From: Gnetum montanum
Taxonomy: Eukaryota; Streptophyta; Gnetopsida; Gnetales; Gnetaceae
Reading direction: 5' to 3'
Length of the DNA: 64,000 nucleotides
NCBI GenBank assembly: GCA_015680685.1
Contig: MNCI01010839.1
Coordinates: 643,869-707,868, forward strand
In this document: piece after piece, positions 46,461 through 56,509 of the stretch
Numbering within the stretch: the first letter of the stretch is position 1
Layout of the letters: each line of letters starts with the position of its first letter
Made by a program: the position numbers and the translations under genes
The notes under the pieces: model-generated
The model's input: only the letters and a program-made list of their open reading frames with translations
What the model was told of the DNA's origin: nothing
Database searches by the model: none

Positions 46461-46902
46461 CTAACCTTCTACAACAATGATGTCAAGATCGATCCCAAAC
46501 GAGGAGAGGTCATGCATGCACCATTGAACACTAGTGTCAGCATCGAAAAATACACAGTATGTAGAGTACACATCGATGATGGCGCAGCAGAAAATGTTGT
46601 CGCACACTCTGTCGTCGAACAACTAGGCCTAATACACAACATTCAACTGACCGAAATCGAGTCTCTAAACTCCTTCGATGGAGCAAGGCACAATCCACAT
46701 TGCCTTCATGATAGGAGACCAGCATCCCATGTTTGCAAACTTTATAGTCGTTGACAAGATGCCAGACTACAACATGATCCTAGGATGCCCCTGGCTAGCT
46801 AGGTCATGCGTAGTATCATCTCCCATCCATCAAGAACTCCACCTCCTCCACAAAGGGAGGGAGATCATCATACATGGCAAAAATGCCCCATCCACTCAAT
46901 AG
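46461..46902 (+). pseudogene. Y aspartic protease, frameshifted
   Basis: The first half reads RVHIDDGAAENVVAHSVVEQLGL. The frame then shifts near 46680 and continues as HIAFMIGDQHPMFANF and YNMILGCPWLAR, ending IHGKNAPST. The active site has DDG like X and Z. The shift makes it inactive. Confidence 0.75.
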
Positions 46903-48573
46903 CCCTTCACAACCTCTATCCGAAATGATGTTAAACTATACTGTGTTTAAAATGACTATAAACTATCAATGGCCCGAAAAGGTCTTAAACTAGCTTAAGG
47001 CCCGAAATGGCCTAAAACTACCATGCATTGCTTTTCTTTCATTCACATTTTAACCCTGCTTACAATAGGTATTGCTTAATTTTATTTTCTTTCTATTTTA
47101 CTTTTATAGGATCTTGCAAGCACACAGCATGACCATGCATACGAAATTACATCTTCCACAAGCAAGGTAAGAACAGTCTTGGAGCTATGACTTAAAATTA
47201 GCACCACAGAATGTCCTGGCGTCATGACAATAAACTGACACCATAGAACTCTATCCGGTATGACATTAAACTACCACGCTTGTTCATCAGAGTCCGCTAA
47301 GACTATAAACTAGCTTGCCACTTCATAGTCCGCCATGACTATAAACTAGCAATGCACCGTACGCTACGATGATAAATGGGCAACGTCCATAGGATTACGA
47401 CGTGAAACTAATCCACAAAAGTTCGCTAAGACTATAAACTAGTGACTCCATCAGCAACCTGGCATTATTTGAAAAGACATGTTGCTGCAATCGGCTGTGT
47501 GTGCTCACCAAGAACCTGCCACCTAATTGGCCACATAGATCCTGATGAAACTGAATGCTGTTCAAAGATTCTGTTTGCCTTGAAATTCCACATGATGGCT
47601 CCATTCCATCAACTACATTCAGGTTTAAAGTGCTTTAGCTAACATAATCATTTGTGTTTCCCATGTCCCCTTGGAGTTGTGCTTGCAGGATGACACACTT
47701 GAGGTGTTCGTACACAGATGTATTCCATCATGATGACAAGGTATCACATTCTTCCTGATGCCCATAGCTGGGTTCATCACTCCGTTCACAAGTACATTCC
47801 CTACTCCTAATACATCCTCTTTTCCTCATCATGCCTCCCTTATCCTATCCATTTACATCTCCCTAATGCAATATTCACCCGAAGCTCTTAATATATCGTT
47901 GTACACTACGATTCTCTGAGTAGTTGCAACACAAAGCACAATACACAGTACATGATGCAAACGCAAGCACATGAGCATAAGCATAGCACTGAAAGCAAGC
48001 TCTTAAAAAGACCACAAAAAAAAACAAACAAAAAAAGGTCAAAGAGCAAAATACATAGAAAAGGTCTCCATGACTCCGTGGACATCATAGACCAAAGATC
48101 ATTGGTTCTTCTCATACAAGCCCCAGGCAAGAAGACAATTGTCTTGGGAAAACACTCATGCCACAAATGATCATGTGGCACATCATCATGTGGCTTTGGC
48201 TATTTACAACGGGCCCCCTTAAACATAACACAAGGGTTCTGTTTCTCCAAAGAACACACCTCCAGTGTCTCGGTTCTAAGTCTGCTAAAAACCTAGCTAT
48301 TGACAAAGACCAATGACACGACTTGCTCACGCGAGAGCACTCCTCTCCCACAATTCTGGCAACACTTATAACCCTTGATCATCTTTTGATTTCCTTGCTT
48401 AAAACCAATTCCCTCCTTTCCCTAAACTACATTTCCCTCAACCTAATGTACTTTTGAGCACGGTGCGATGACATCTAGCCAAGGGCCAATGGACAATGCT
48501 TGGTACTTGGTCGTTCATGGTGTTTTGTACTTCTTTTTTGATGCCTCTCAGGTAGATTCCTCCAGATGTCAAC
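46903..48573 (+). other. Y spacer between protease and PPT
   Basis: The spacer begins with GATGTTAAACTATAC and the GGCC..TTAAAC cassette (46970-47010). Then come a pyrimidine tract and 3' splice-site-like TATAG at 47109, and a second block of TATAAACTAGC-type motifs at 47215-47440. The remaining 1.1 kb has no supported gene. It ends at the PPT, so no pol genes exist between. Confidence 0.6.
47085..47112 (+). promoter_or_regulatory. 3' splice-site-like sequence in Y spacer
   Basis: TTCTTTCTATTTTACTTTTATAG is directly followed by GATCTTGCAAGCACACA. The matching place in X has the same downstream word. No clear donor is visible nearby, so use as an intron end is inferred only. Confidence 0.45.
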
Positions 48574-48586
48574 AAAGAGGGGCCAA
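48574..48586 (+). promoter_or_regulatory. Polypurine tract of Y
   Basis: AAAGAGGGGCCAA directly precedes the 3' LTR and is one base different from that of X. Confidence 0.85.
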
Positions 48587-50053
48587 TGAAACACCACAAA
48601 ATTTTAGCTCAACACTTTAAAAGGAGAACAATTCAGAGCCTCTCGAGTCTTAAGAAGAAAACTCTCAATTACGGCATGGAACTCAAGCCAGCTTGCCCAT
48701 GCTTTAAAGCTAGCCTGCTCCTAGCATGAGTGACTCAAAAAAACCTCAAAATAGGGTTAAAATGGCCTCATTTTGAAGGTACAAGTCACCCTAAAGGTCC
48801 ACTAATGGTTACCCTAGGTTCCCAGCCCTCAAAATCCTGATTTTAGGCTTGAAAATGCATTGTTTTCACTAGCTACGCCTTGGTCATGCCCAGGTCACAC
48901 TGCGGTCACGCTGGAGCGTAAGCCCAGTGTGACCAAATAGAAACTGGACTAAATAGGCAGCTCCAAGCACAATTTCAGCATCAACTCAACTTCTAAGGAT
49001 AGGCAATAGTTCTACTTGTTAACAGGCATAAAAGATCAAAGTTCGGGTGTGAAACATGGCATTTTGGCTTGCTCACGCCTAGTCATGCCCAGCTCATGCC
49101 CAGGTCATGCCTAGGTCATGTTGACAGCGTGAGCCCAGTGTGAGTTAGCAAAATGGCTCAAATCAAGCACAAATAGGCTCAAAATTAGCATCCAGGTGGC
49201 CCCTAAGGCTAGGTAATAGTTACACTTGAAGGATAGGCCTCGAAAATCAAGATTTGGTGTGAAATGAACCATTCCAACTTGCTCACGCCTAGCTCATGCC
49301 CAGCTCACACCTAGGTCATGCCCAACTCATGCTGAGGTCACGTTGACAACATGAGCCTAGCATGAGCAGCAAAAAGTGGCCTAGAGCATTTCAGACACAT
49401 GTCAAAGACACGCCAGGGTAAGATCAACTCACGCTGATAGCCTTGATGAAACAAAAAGACACTTCAAATAGCCATAGAACCACTCAAATTAACGCCCTAC
49501 AGCAGTTGATCCAAGAGACCATGAAGTTCCAAGCGAGCTGGAGTGAAATCTTAATTGCAAATTAATTGTAAATTTTCATTGTAAGCTTCACCATTTGTGA
49601 GCTTGTTAAGCTCTTACACTACTTCCATGAGCGTAAGCTGGCTTGCGTTGTAAGATACATTGCACCTGGTCTAGAACGTAGTTTCCCACATACACCTGTC
49701 ACTCGATTCATTTTTCTCTCATCTCACAGCCATCGATCCCATTCAATCTGACTCCTGAGCCTAGCAAAATGTATAAATATCCTGTTCATTGACATAAATG
49801 TGGGGGGGAGGGGGGGGGGGGTTGGTTGGAAAAATTTGAAGCAAGAAAATAAGTAATCCTGAGCCCAAACACACGTGATTCCCAGCACCTGTAAACACTT
49901 TGCATCGAAGCTTAATGTTCAACTTGCAACGTAATTACGTTTTGACCGGTGCATATCTTGTTGATTAATACAACATTGTTCATGATTTGCCATCCATTGT
50001 TCTATTCTGATTTACTTTCTACATTGTTCCATTCCATTGCATGTTCCTGCATA
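48587..50053 (+). mobile_element. 3' LTR of Y, cut by Z
   Basis: It starts TGAAACACCACAAAATTTT and aligns with the 5' LTR. It also contains a 700-base section (49085-49785) absent there, with tandem CATGCCCAGCTCATGCC-type units at 49060-49440 and a TATA box (GTATAAATA) near 49771. G7-A-G12 occupies 49802-49821. The LTR is broken after CCTGCATA by the insertion of Z. Confidence 0.8.
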
Positions 50054-51179
50054 TGAAACACCACAAAATATCGAGCTTAGTGCTTCACCAGCAAGAAGCA
50101 GGTCCCTGGGACCCACAAACGGCCATGGCTACATCTGGCATCGCACATTGCAACTTCTGGAATCAAAAGGCTTACTTTTCGCTAAGTGTAGTACCAGCGT
50201 ATACGCTCGACATTCCCAGCGTATATGCCCAGCAGACATCCGACTTACGCGCCCAATGTACACGCCTCGTCTGTACGCTCGGCACCACAGATGCACACGC
50301 CCGACGATGAAGTCTCAATGACAGAATGGAGATAACACCGAAGAGCAAGAATTGAAGCAAGTCGGCATTCGTCAGTGTATACGCCTGGCGTATACGCCCA
50401 GCCATTGTCGGCATGTACGCCCAGCGTCCATGGCGTCTCCACCCAAGTTCACACGCCCGGCACGTCCAGCATATACGCCCAGCATGTACGCCGGCCTAAT
50501 GTAGCGTATACGCCCCACGTATATGCCCAGTAGATGTAATATGTTGTATATTTGTAAATTGTATGCACCCGGTCAACGTGCCACATGTCTCCTAACCCGA
50601 GTCTAGTGTAACAATTGGTATAAAAAACCCACTTCTCCACTTGACCCAGATGGTTGGAAAAAATCCCAGAGCATACCCAGGAGCAATTACACTGCGCACC
50701 AGAGCCAAAACCCTCTTACACTGGAAAACCTGTACGCCGTCTCTACGCCGTGCCTACAGCGTATACCAGCCCAGCCGTCCTTGCATTCACCAGGACTTTT
50801 CATCTGCCTTGTGTTCACCACAACTGTGTTAGACCGGTGCATTGAACTTTGACTCTATAATACCATTGTTTACATTTTACGCTAATTTCTTGCATGTTTT
50901 CTGTTTACGCTTGTTTACGTTTACGCCCTGTTCGTATCTGCTACGCCGTTTACGCTCTCGTTTACTCCCGTTTACGCTGTTTACGCATAACCCAGCGTAT
51001 AGCACTTCGGCATACGTGCGGGTAAATCCTTGTCTGATCCACGTGCGGACCACCCAAGGTAGTCTACCTTCATGCATTCTAGCTCACCCTCAGGCGAAGG
51101 CAGGGTCTTTTGTGTGCATCCTGTGATCCCACGGTCTCTGTTTCCTTCCAGCCGGTGACCGACGATTTCAGGCGGTACA
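50054..51179 (+). mobile_element. 5' LTR of Z
   Basis: It starts TGAAACACCACAAAATATC and ends GGCGGTACA. It carries repeated GCGTATACGC palindromes at 50370-50540 and TTTACGC/ACGCTG words near 50910-51010. A TATA-like TATAAAAAACC lies near 50620. Confidence 0.85.
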
Positions 51180-51184
51180 GAAAT

Positions 51185-51201
51185 TGGCGCTAGAAGGAGG
51201 G
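51185..51201 (+). promoter_or_regulatory. Primer binding site of Z, tRNA-Asn
   Basis: TGGCGCTAGAAGGAGGG is a perfect match to the complement of the plant tRNA-Asn 3' end. Confidence 0.9.
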
Positions 51202-51204
51202 CCT

Positions 51205-51835
51205 CCTAAAATAAAACTCGCTCGCAAACGTCTCAACGTCTACGTTGTTGAGCGTATACGCCACCAACCATGCCATTTTCTACTGAAACCCCAGCCTCGT
51301 CTAAAAACCTTGCCTGCACGCTTACCAGCGTCTACGCTCTTCAGCGTTTTCGCTACCCTGTGTTAAACTCTGTAAGTCTTTCAGCGTATACGCTGCCAAC
51401 TTCACGTGAACTATCCACAGAAACCCCAGCGTCTACGCAACCTAGCCTAAAAATTCATCCTGTGAACTGTCCAGCGTCTACGTTGTTCAGTATTTGCGCT
51501 ATCCCTTGTCTTACGCTGAGCATCATTTACGCTGTATTCTGTTTACGCTTTGCCTAGTTTTACGCTGAGCCTTGTTTACCCTGTCTTGTTTTACGCCGTA
51601 CTTTGTCTACGCCCTACTCTATTTTACGCTCTATCCTATTTACGCTGTACTTTGTTTACGCTGAAGCTGTATATGCTGCCTAGTGTATACGCTTTACCCC
51701 TTACGCTGTATACGCTGTCTATGCCGATGCCATACGCTGAACGTTGAAGCGTATACGCTGCACTTTGTCCCTTAGTTTGCGCTGTACCAAGTACACTAAT
51801 TTCGCTCCTCTACCCCATGTCATACCCTTAACGAT
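51205..51835. repeat. Z leader with TACGC / GCGTATACGC motifs
   Basis: The untranslated leader before the gag ATG is packed with GCGTATACGC, GCGTCTACGC and TTTACGCTG words every 15-30 bases. Many are self-complementary. Confidence 0.8.
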
Positions 51836-51840
51836 TCATC

Positions 51841-52683
51841 ATGAACCCCGTGAACACCACCATTGCAACAGCTCAAGTAACTGATGTCGTGGACACCTTA
51901 GCTGTCCAACAGCCTGCCATGCAACACCTGGGAGTACAACCCACCACGGGGCCCCGTCGATCCCTAAGGTTGCAAGGGAGAGACTCGGCCTCCGACATCA
52001 TAACTCAGGATCAGTATAACTTTATATGCATCAAGATACAAGCTGGCCTAGCTGTAGACCGAGCCGAAATGGAGGTAAAGAGGCAGTTCGAACTCTTTTA
52101 CAAAGGGGGATGCGAGTTCATCCCCTCACCGTATGACATCATCCCTGTTTCGGAGTAGTATTTGGAGCTCGTCACACAGCTCCTCCTGCAAAGGAGACAC
52201 TCCTTAGATCAGCCCGCACTAGAGTCCCAACTAGAGGAAGAGGACGACTTTGCCGCTCAATCTGAACAAGAGGATTCTTACCACACTTTGAGCCCTCAAG
52301 CACAGGTTAACCCCATTTTTCACCCCGGTATAGGGGAGATCCTGCCCATCCAACCCCTTAGATTAACTCACACACAAATGCCTCCATCGCACACATCCTC
52401 ATTTGCTCATGTGCCACCACCAACTGATTCGCAATTCAGCACGCTCCCTCTATCCATCGTCCCCGATGCGGCAGCCGACCCATCTTCACAAGCACCACCC
52501 CCTCACGATAACGTGGGAGCAACACTTCCACCCCGAGTGATAGGGATGCCACACGTGATACCGGCATCCACATCTGCTCACTACATCCCGCACATTCAAA
52601 TGCATACAGCCCCTTTTACCACCATAACCCAACAGGGGGTCCCTCCACAAAATGTAGCTGCACAACGGGTAACGATAGGTGCT
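51841..52683 (+). pseudogene. gag: Z gag N-terminal region
   Basis: ATG at 51841 (context ATCATGAAC) opens a frame of 105 codons to a single TAG at 52156. It then continues in the same frame (52162-52683). The first part has RRSLRLQGRDSA and a helical FELFYKGGCEFIPSPYDIIP stretch. The second is acidic, then proline/serine rich. X has the same layout. No known domain is recognised. Confidence 0.65.
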
Positions 52684-53850
52684 TAACGACAGCAACATCA
52701 ACCTCCTCACTATAACATCCCACCCCTTATGGTGCAATCAGCCAACGTTCCCCCAGTACAGCCGCTGCCACAGCAACCATAGCCTTTCCCCTATCACGTG
52801 CCATAAGTGCAACCCTTGGCCGCACAACTCTCGGCCTTTCAACCCACCATCCAACAGTCTAACCCGTATAATATAGCACAACCTCAAGCTGCCATGCTAC
52901 CGAATGCCCAAGATTGGGTGGACGCCAAGAAACTGATGCAAGAATTAGCTGACAAGGTAAAACGCCTCAAAACAGCTGCCGATGGGGAACTGAAGGTAGT
53001 GGATTTCTACCAAGATGACCCCATCAGCTCATCTGTCCCACCCTTAACCTTGCCCAAAGGTGTTCCCTTACCAGCACTAACCAAATACAATGGGGAGACA
53101 GATCCCAATGCACACTTGATAACATTTAGGCTAGAATGCGCGCTGCACTAGGCATGGCCCCATTCCATTCTCCGAGTGTTCCCCATGTCCCTCGTAGGGA
53201 GGGCACTTGATTGGTATCGGGCCTTGCCAAGGAATTCCATCTTCTCATTGGAAGACTTATTACACCAGTTCGTGACTCGGTTCAAGTAAAACTTGAAACC
53301 CGAGGCCACCCTGGACAGCCTCATACAGGTTAAGCAAGCACCGCTTGAACCTGTACAGAAATTTATCCAGAGGTGGAGCGCCGCTCTCAACGAACTGCAT
53401 GAGCCAATCTCCCAGACCTACCTGCTTACTATTCTAAAAGGAGCTGTTAACGATTTCTTTAAATCCAAGCTGTATTACCTTAACGCGCGTGATCTTAACC
53501 AAGCATTTGTACAAATTAAAAACATAGAAGAAGCGGCCCAAAACAGCCATGACCCTGCATACCTAGCCTTTAAGAATCAACACACCAAAAAAGATAAAGA
53601 GAAGGCTAAGGCAACTATAGCAGCGATAGCAGGGGCACAACAACCAAACAAACCACCCGCAGCCCCTACTAACTATAATAAACCAACTCCCACAGCCGCG
53701 CCAGAATCATCATCATCACAAAACCCAACGAACCGTACGCGAAACTTCGAGAGGAAAGAACCCTCGCAATACACGCCTCTGCCAATGAAGCCTTCCCAGC
53801 TCTTCGATCAACTCCTGGTGGCTGGGCTGATGAAACATAAATAGTTGTCC
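52684..53850 (+). pseudogene. gag: Z gag capsid core
   Basis: The open frame at 52807-53151 reads KVVDFYQDDPISS and LTKYNGETDPNAHL. After a TAG it continues as FPMSLVGRALDWY, VTRFK and, from 53293, ATLDSLIQVKQAPLEPVQKF and YLLTILKGAVNDFFKSKLYY. An alanine/proline/asparagine linker and PSQYTPLPMKPSQLFDQLL follow. Four single stops interrupt an otherwise well-kept protein. It would form the particle shell in the cytoplasm. Confidence 0.8.
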
Positions 53851-54660
53851 CCCGCGGCCATCCAGAGACATGACCAGTTCTGCCAACTCATTTAGAACCC
53901 AAGTTTAGCAATGCTGGATGAGCCTCCCATACCCAAAGGCTTCAGAATGGATTGCTTTTGCGACTACCATCAACGAAACAGACACGGTACAGATTACTGT
54001 TTCACCTTGAAACAGGATATTCAGCGGATGATCGATGAAGGCGAAATCACTTTTGACGAGGCCAACCCGATCCAACCGCAGAATCAAGCTATGGGGGTGT
54101 ACAAAGACCCCCTGAACACCAGCGAGGTGCCATACGTCATTAGTACAATCTACCTTGATGATGGTTTTAAAGCAACCAACATTAGCACTGTCTATCCCTA
54201 GTATAAACAAGAAACACCCAATAGGCCGTTCGTAGTTCAGATTCCCCCCGCTGTGCCCACGCCCACGCCTAACGCCATGACACGGGACAAACCGTATGTA
54301 GTACATGTCCCTTCCATCGTCCCCTCGAATGCATCAACCCCTCATACTCGGCCTACCCCTTTCGTAGTCCGGGTACCACCCACGGTCGCAACAGCGGAGG
54401 TCCAACCTCCACCAAAATCAACTCCGTATGTCATTAGGATACCCGAAACTCCTAACGATTACCAAACCTCCATCTCATGAGCACTAGGGTAGGCCAGCCC
54501 CTACGTCATTAGAGTCCCTGGCCAGCCTTCTAACTAGTCACATCCAATGGTACAACTGCAACCACGCCCAGCTCCGTATGTGGTGCGAATCCCAGGGCAG
54601 CCCGAGGCTCCAAGACCAGTCCCACCTCCATGCCACACATGAGAATGTCTAGCAGATAGG
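53851..54660 (+). pseudogene. gag: Z nucleocapsid knuckle and P-[FY]-V repeat linker
   Basis: From 53911 the frame has CDYHQRNRHGTDYC, the C-x2-H-x4-H-x4-C-like knuckle of Tat Gag. It is followed by PFVVQIPP, PYVVHVPS, PFVVRVPP, PYVIRIPE, PYVIRVPG and PYVVRIPG, six copies of a short peptide spaced 15-30 residues apart. Stops at 54201, 54480, 54487 and 54534 interrupt the linker. Confidence 0.7.
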
Positions 54661-55938
54661 CTTACACGTGAACGTGTGGAGAAGGAACGCCAACGGTTAG
54701 CTCTGGGGCTACCTAAGCCCATTCCACTTAACTCTGTGCCTATGTCGTCACCTAACAACCAATCAGACGCGGGAAATGAAGGCGAATCCTCTGAAAAACA
54801 TGAACCGCTTAAAACGACACCTTCGAATAAAAATGACGAACCAACAAAACATGAAATAAAACTGTTGGGCCCAATGGACCTAGTTATCATTGATAAAAAT
54901 GCTCCAAATAGTAAAGATTTAGCAACGGCCTTGACACAAGTCACCCAAGCATTAAAGCAAAAGAACACTTCGTTGAGCTTGTATGACTTGGTGCTAACAT
55001 TCCAAACACATCGAGAAGCCCTAGTACGCATGTTAACATCGATCCTGGTAAGCGAGGACTTGCCCCTGAGCGAACCTGCCATCCATGCGGTAATGTACTC
55101 ATCTCACGGGACCACTCCTAAACCCTTGAGCTTCCATGACAACAACATTAGGGTGGACAAAAAAATAGGGGAAATAACAACAACCCCCATGTTCATAATG
55201 ATACGTATCAACCAATTTAAGATACATAGGGTCCACGTAGACGATGGAGCCGCAACAAATGTTGTGCCATATCCCATCGTTGAAAAATTGGGGCTTATTG
55301 AATTAATTAAACCAACCGCAACTACATGTTTAAAATCGTTCAGTGGGTCACGCGTAATGGTAAAAGTCACAATAACTTTAGATTTCATAGTGGGAGATCA
55401 GTTCCCTACATCTGCCAAATTCCTAGTAGTTGATGAGATGCCAGGGTTTAACCTAATATTAGGAAGACCCTGGTTGGCCCAACTGAGAGTTGTCTCTTCC
55501 CCTGTACATCAGGAGATCCACCTGCCTTACGAAGGCGATAAAATCATTATACACGGGGAAGTTGCTACGCCTATTATCTCATCACACATGAACATGGACC
55601 AAGGATCAGAAGTCGAACTTGAAGAGCCTAAACGAAATGATAAAAACACGCACCCACTGGTAAGCAGTAAACCTTCGAACATAGAACAAGAGCCTCCTAA
55701 AATAGACACACCTACATCTGACTCTGTACATACAACGTCTCAAATGGAAAATAACACAAAACCCCTTCCAATTATCGAAACATCTGAAAACACTGACATG
55801 GAAGCCATTCCATTAGACGTCCTTTGGGCTGAATTACCGTTTAACGTAATCAGTGAAGGGGACGCTGAATATAGAATCATCCCGGTTGACATATCGCCTA
55901 ACATTAAAAAGAAGAAAATCAAAAAACTATTACAATAA
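54661..55938 (+). CDS. Z pre-protease domain and aspartic protease
   Basis: The frame is open for 420 codons. Residues 75-150 form the helical pre-protease part (SLSLYDLVLTFQTHREALVR). Residues 175-300 are the protease, with VHVDDGAATNVVPYPIVEKL as active site and FNLILGRPWLAQLRVV as second half, ending IHLPYEGDKIIIHGE. A charged tail of about 120 residues with no domain follows to a TAA at 55936. The first ATG (54676) is not a true start because the protein belongs to the Gag-Pol polyprotein. The catalytic triplet is DDG rather than D-S/T-G. Confidence 0.8.
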   Translation, partial: LTRERVEKERQRLALGLPKPIPLNSVPMSSPNNQSDAGNEGESSEKHEPLKTTPSNKNDEPTKHEIKLLGPMDLVIIDKNAPNSKDLATALTQVTQALKQKNTSLSLYDLVLTFQTHREALVRMLTSILVSEDLPLSEPAIHAVMYSSHGTTPKPLSFHDNNIRVDKKIGEITTTPMFIMIRINQFKIHRVHVDDGAATNVVPYPIVEKLGLIELIKPTATTCLKSFSGSRVMVKVTITLDFIVGDQFPTSAKFLVVDEMPGFNLILGRPWLAQLRVVSSPVHQEIHLPYEGDKIIIHGEVATPIISSHMNMDQGSEVELEEPKRNDKNTHPLVSSKPSNIEQEPPKIDTPTSDSVHTTSQMENNTKPLPIIETSENTDMEAIPLDVLWAELPFNVISEGDAEYRIIPVDISPNIKKKKIKKLLQ

Positions 55939-55944
55939 TATCAA

Positions 55945-56225
55945 CGCTCCTAGTCTGAAACGACGTTAAACTATAACATGTCTGAAACGATGTTAAACTA
56001 CCATCTGTCTGAAATGACACTAAACTACGATAAATCGAAAAACAAAAAAAAAATTATTATTACTAAACTACCCTCCCTGTCCGAAATGACGTTAAAATAT
56101 CACGTCCGCAAAGACGTAAAACTAGCCACGATCAGCAATGATCGGTTAACAAAAAATATCCGCCCGTGTCATTCGAAATATTCTTCGTTTACGACTGGGG
56201 GGCCCGAAATGGCCTTAAACTAGTT
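55945..56225. repeat. TTAAACT motif cassette after Z protease
   Basis: Five units read TCTGAAACGACGTTAAACTA or variants. The block ends with GGCCCGAAATGGCCTTAAAC at 56204-56219. The same cassette follows the protease in X and Y. Confidence 0.8.
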
Positions 56226-56509
56226 CATGCGCGAATACTTTTTTCTCCTTTTTGTTCAGCATTTACAATCACATCTCCACTTTACATTTAAAAAAAAAAC
56301 AGAAAAACAAGCCAAAACATCTTTTCACTGCTGCGTTGTGTTTACAATTAAAGTCAAAATCAACAAAAGTTTTCTTACATGCAATGTTGTACAATTACAA
56401 GTATCAACTATTTTCGTCATCCGAAAATTGTCACAAATTACAATTCCCGTATCACTCTGGGTCTGAGTAAAAAAAAACAACAAAAAATTGAAAGAAAAAA
56501 AAAGAGAGC
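56226..56509. other. Spacer between motif cassette and antisense gene
   Basis: On the plus strand a pyrimidine tract ends in TTTTTGTTCAG at about 56258, another acceptor-like sequence. On the minus strand this is the 3' untranslated region of the antisense gene. A-rich on the plus strand, it offers T-rich rather than AATAAA-like sequence on the minus strand, so I assign no polyadenylation signal. Confidence 0.4.

Noticed and set aside
50037-50845. Several plus- and minus-strand frames in the Z LTR
   Set aside because: They are read from palindromic GCGTATACGC repeats and LTR sequence. No domain or conservation is visible.
54534-55082. Minus-strand frame of 182 codons opposite Z protease
   Set aside because: It is a shadow of the sense protease frame, without a start context, introns or domain, unlike the antisense gene downstream.
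55657-55665. CTGGTAAGC as the definite donor for the Z intron
   Set aside because: Its phase does not match the acceptor at 61741, so I leave the donor open.
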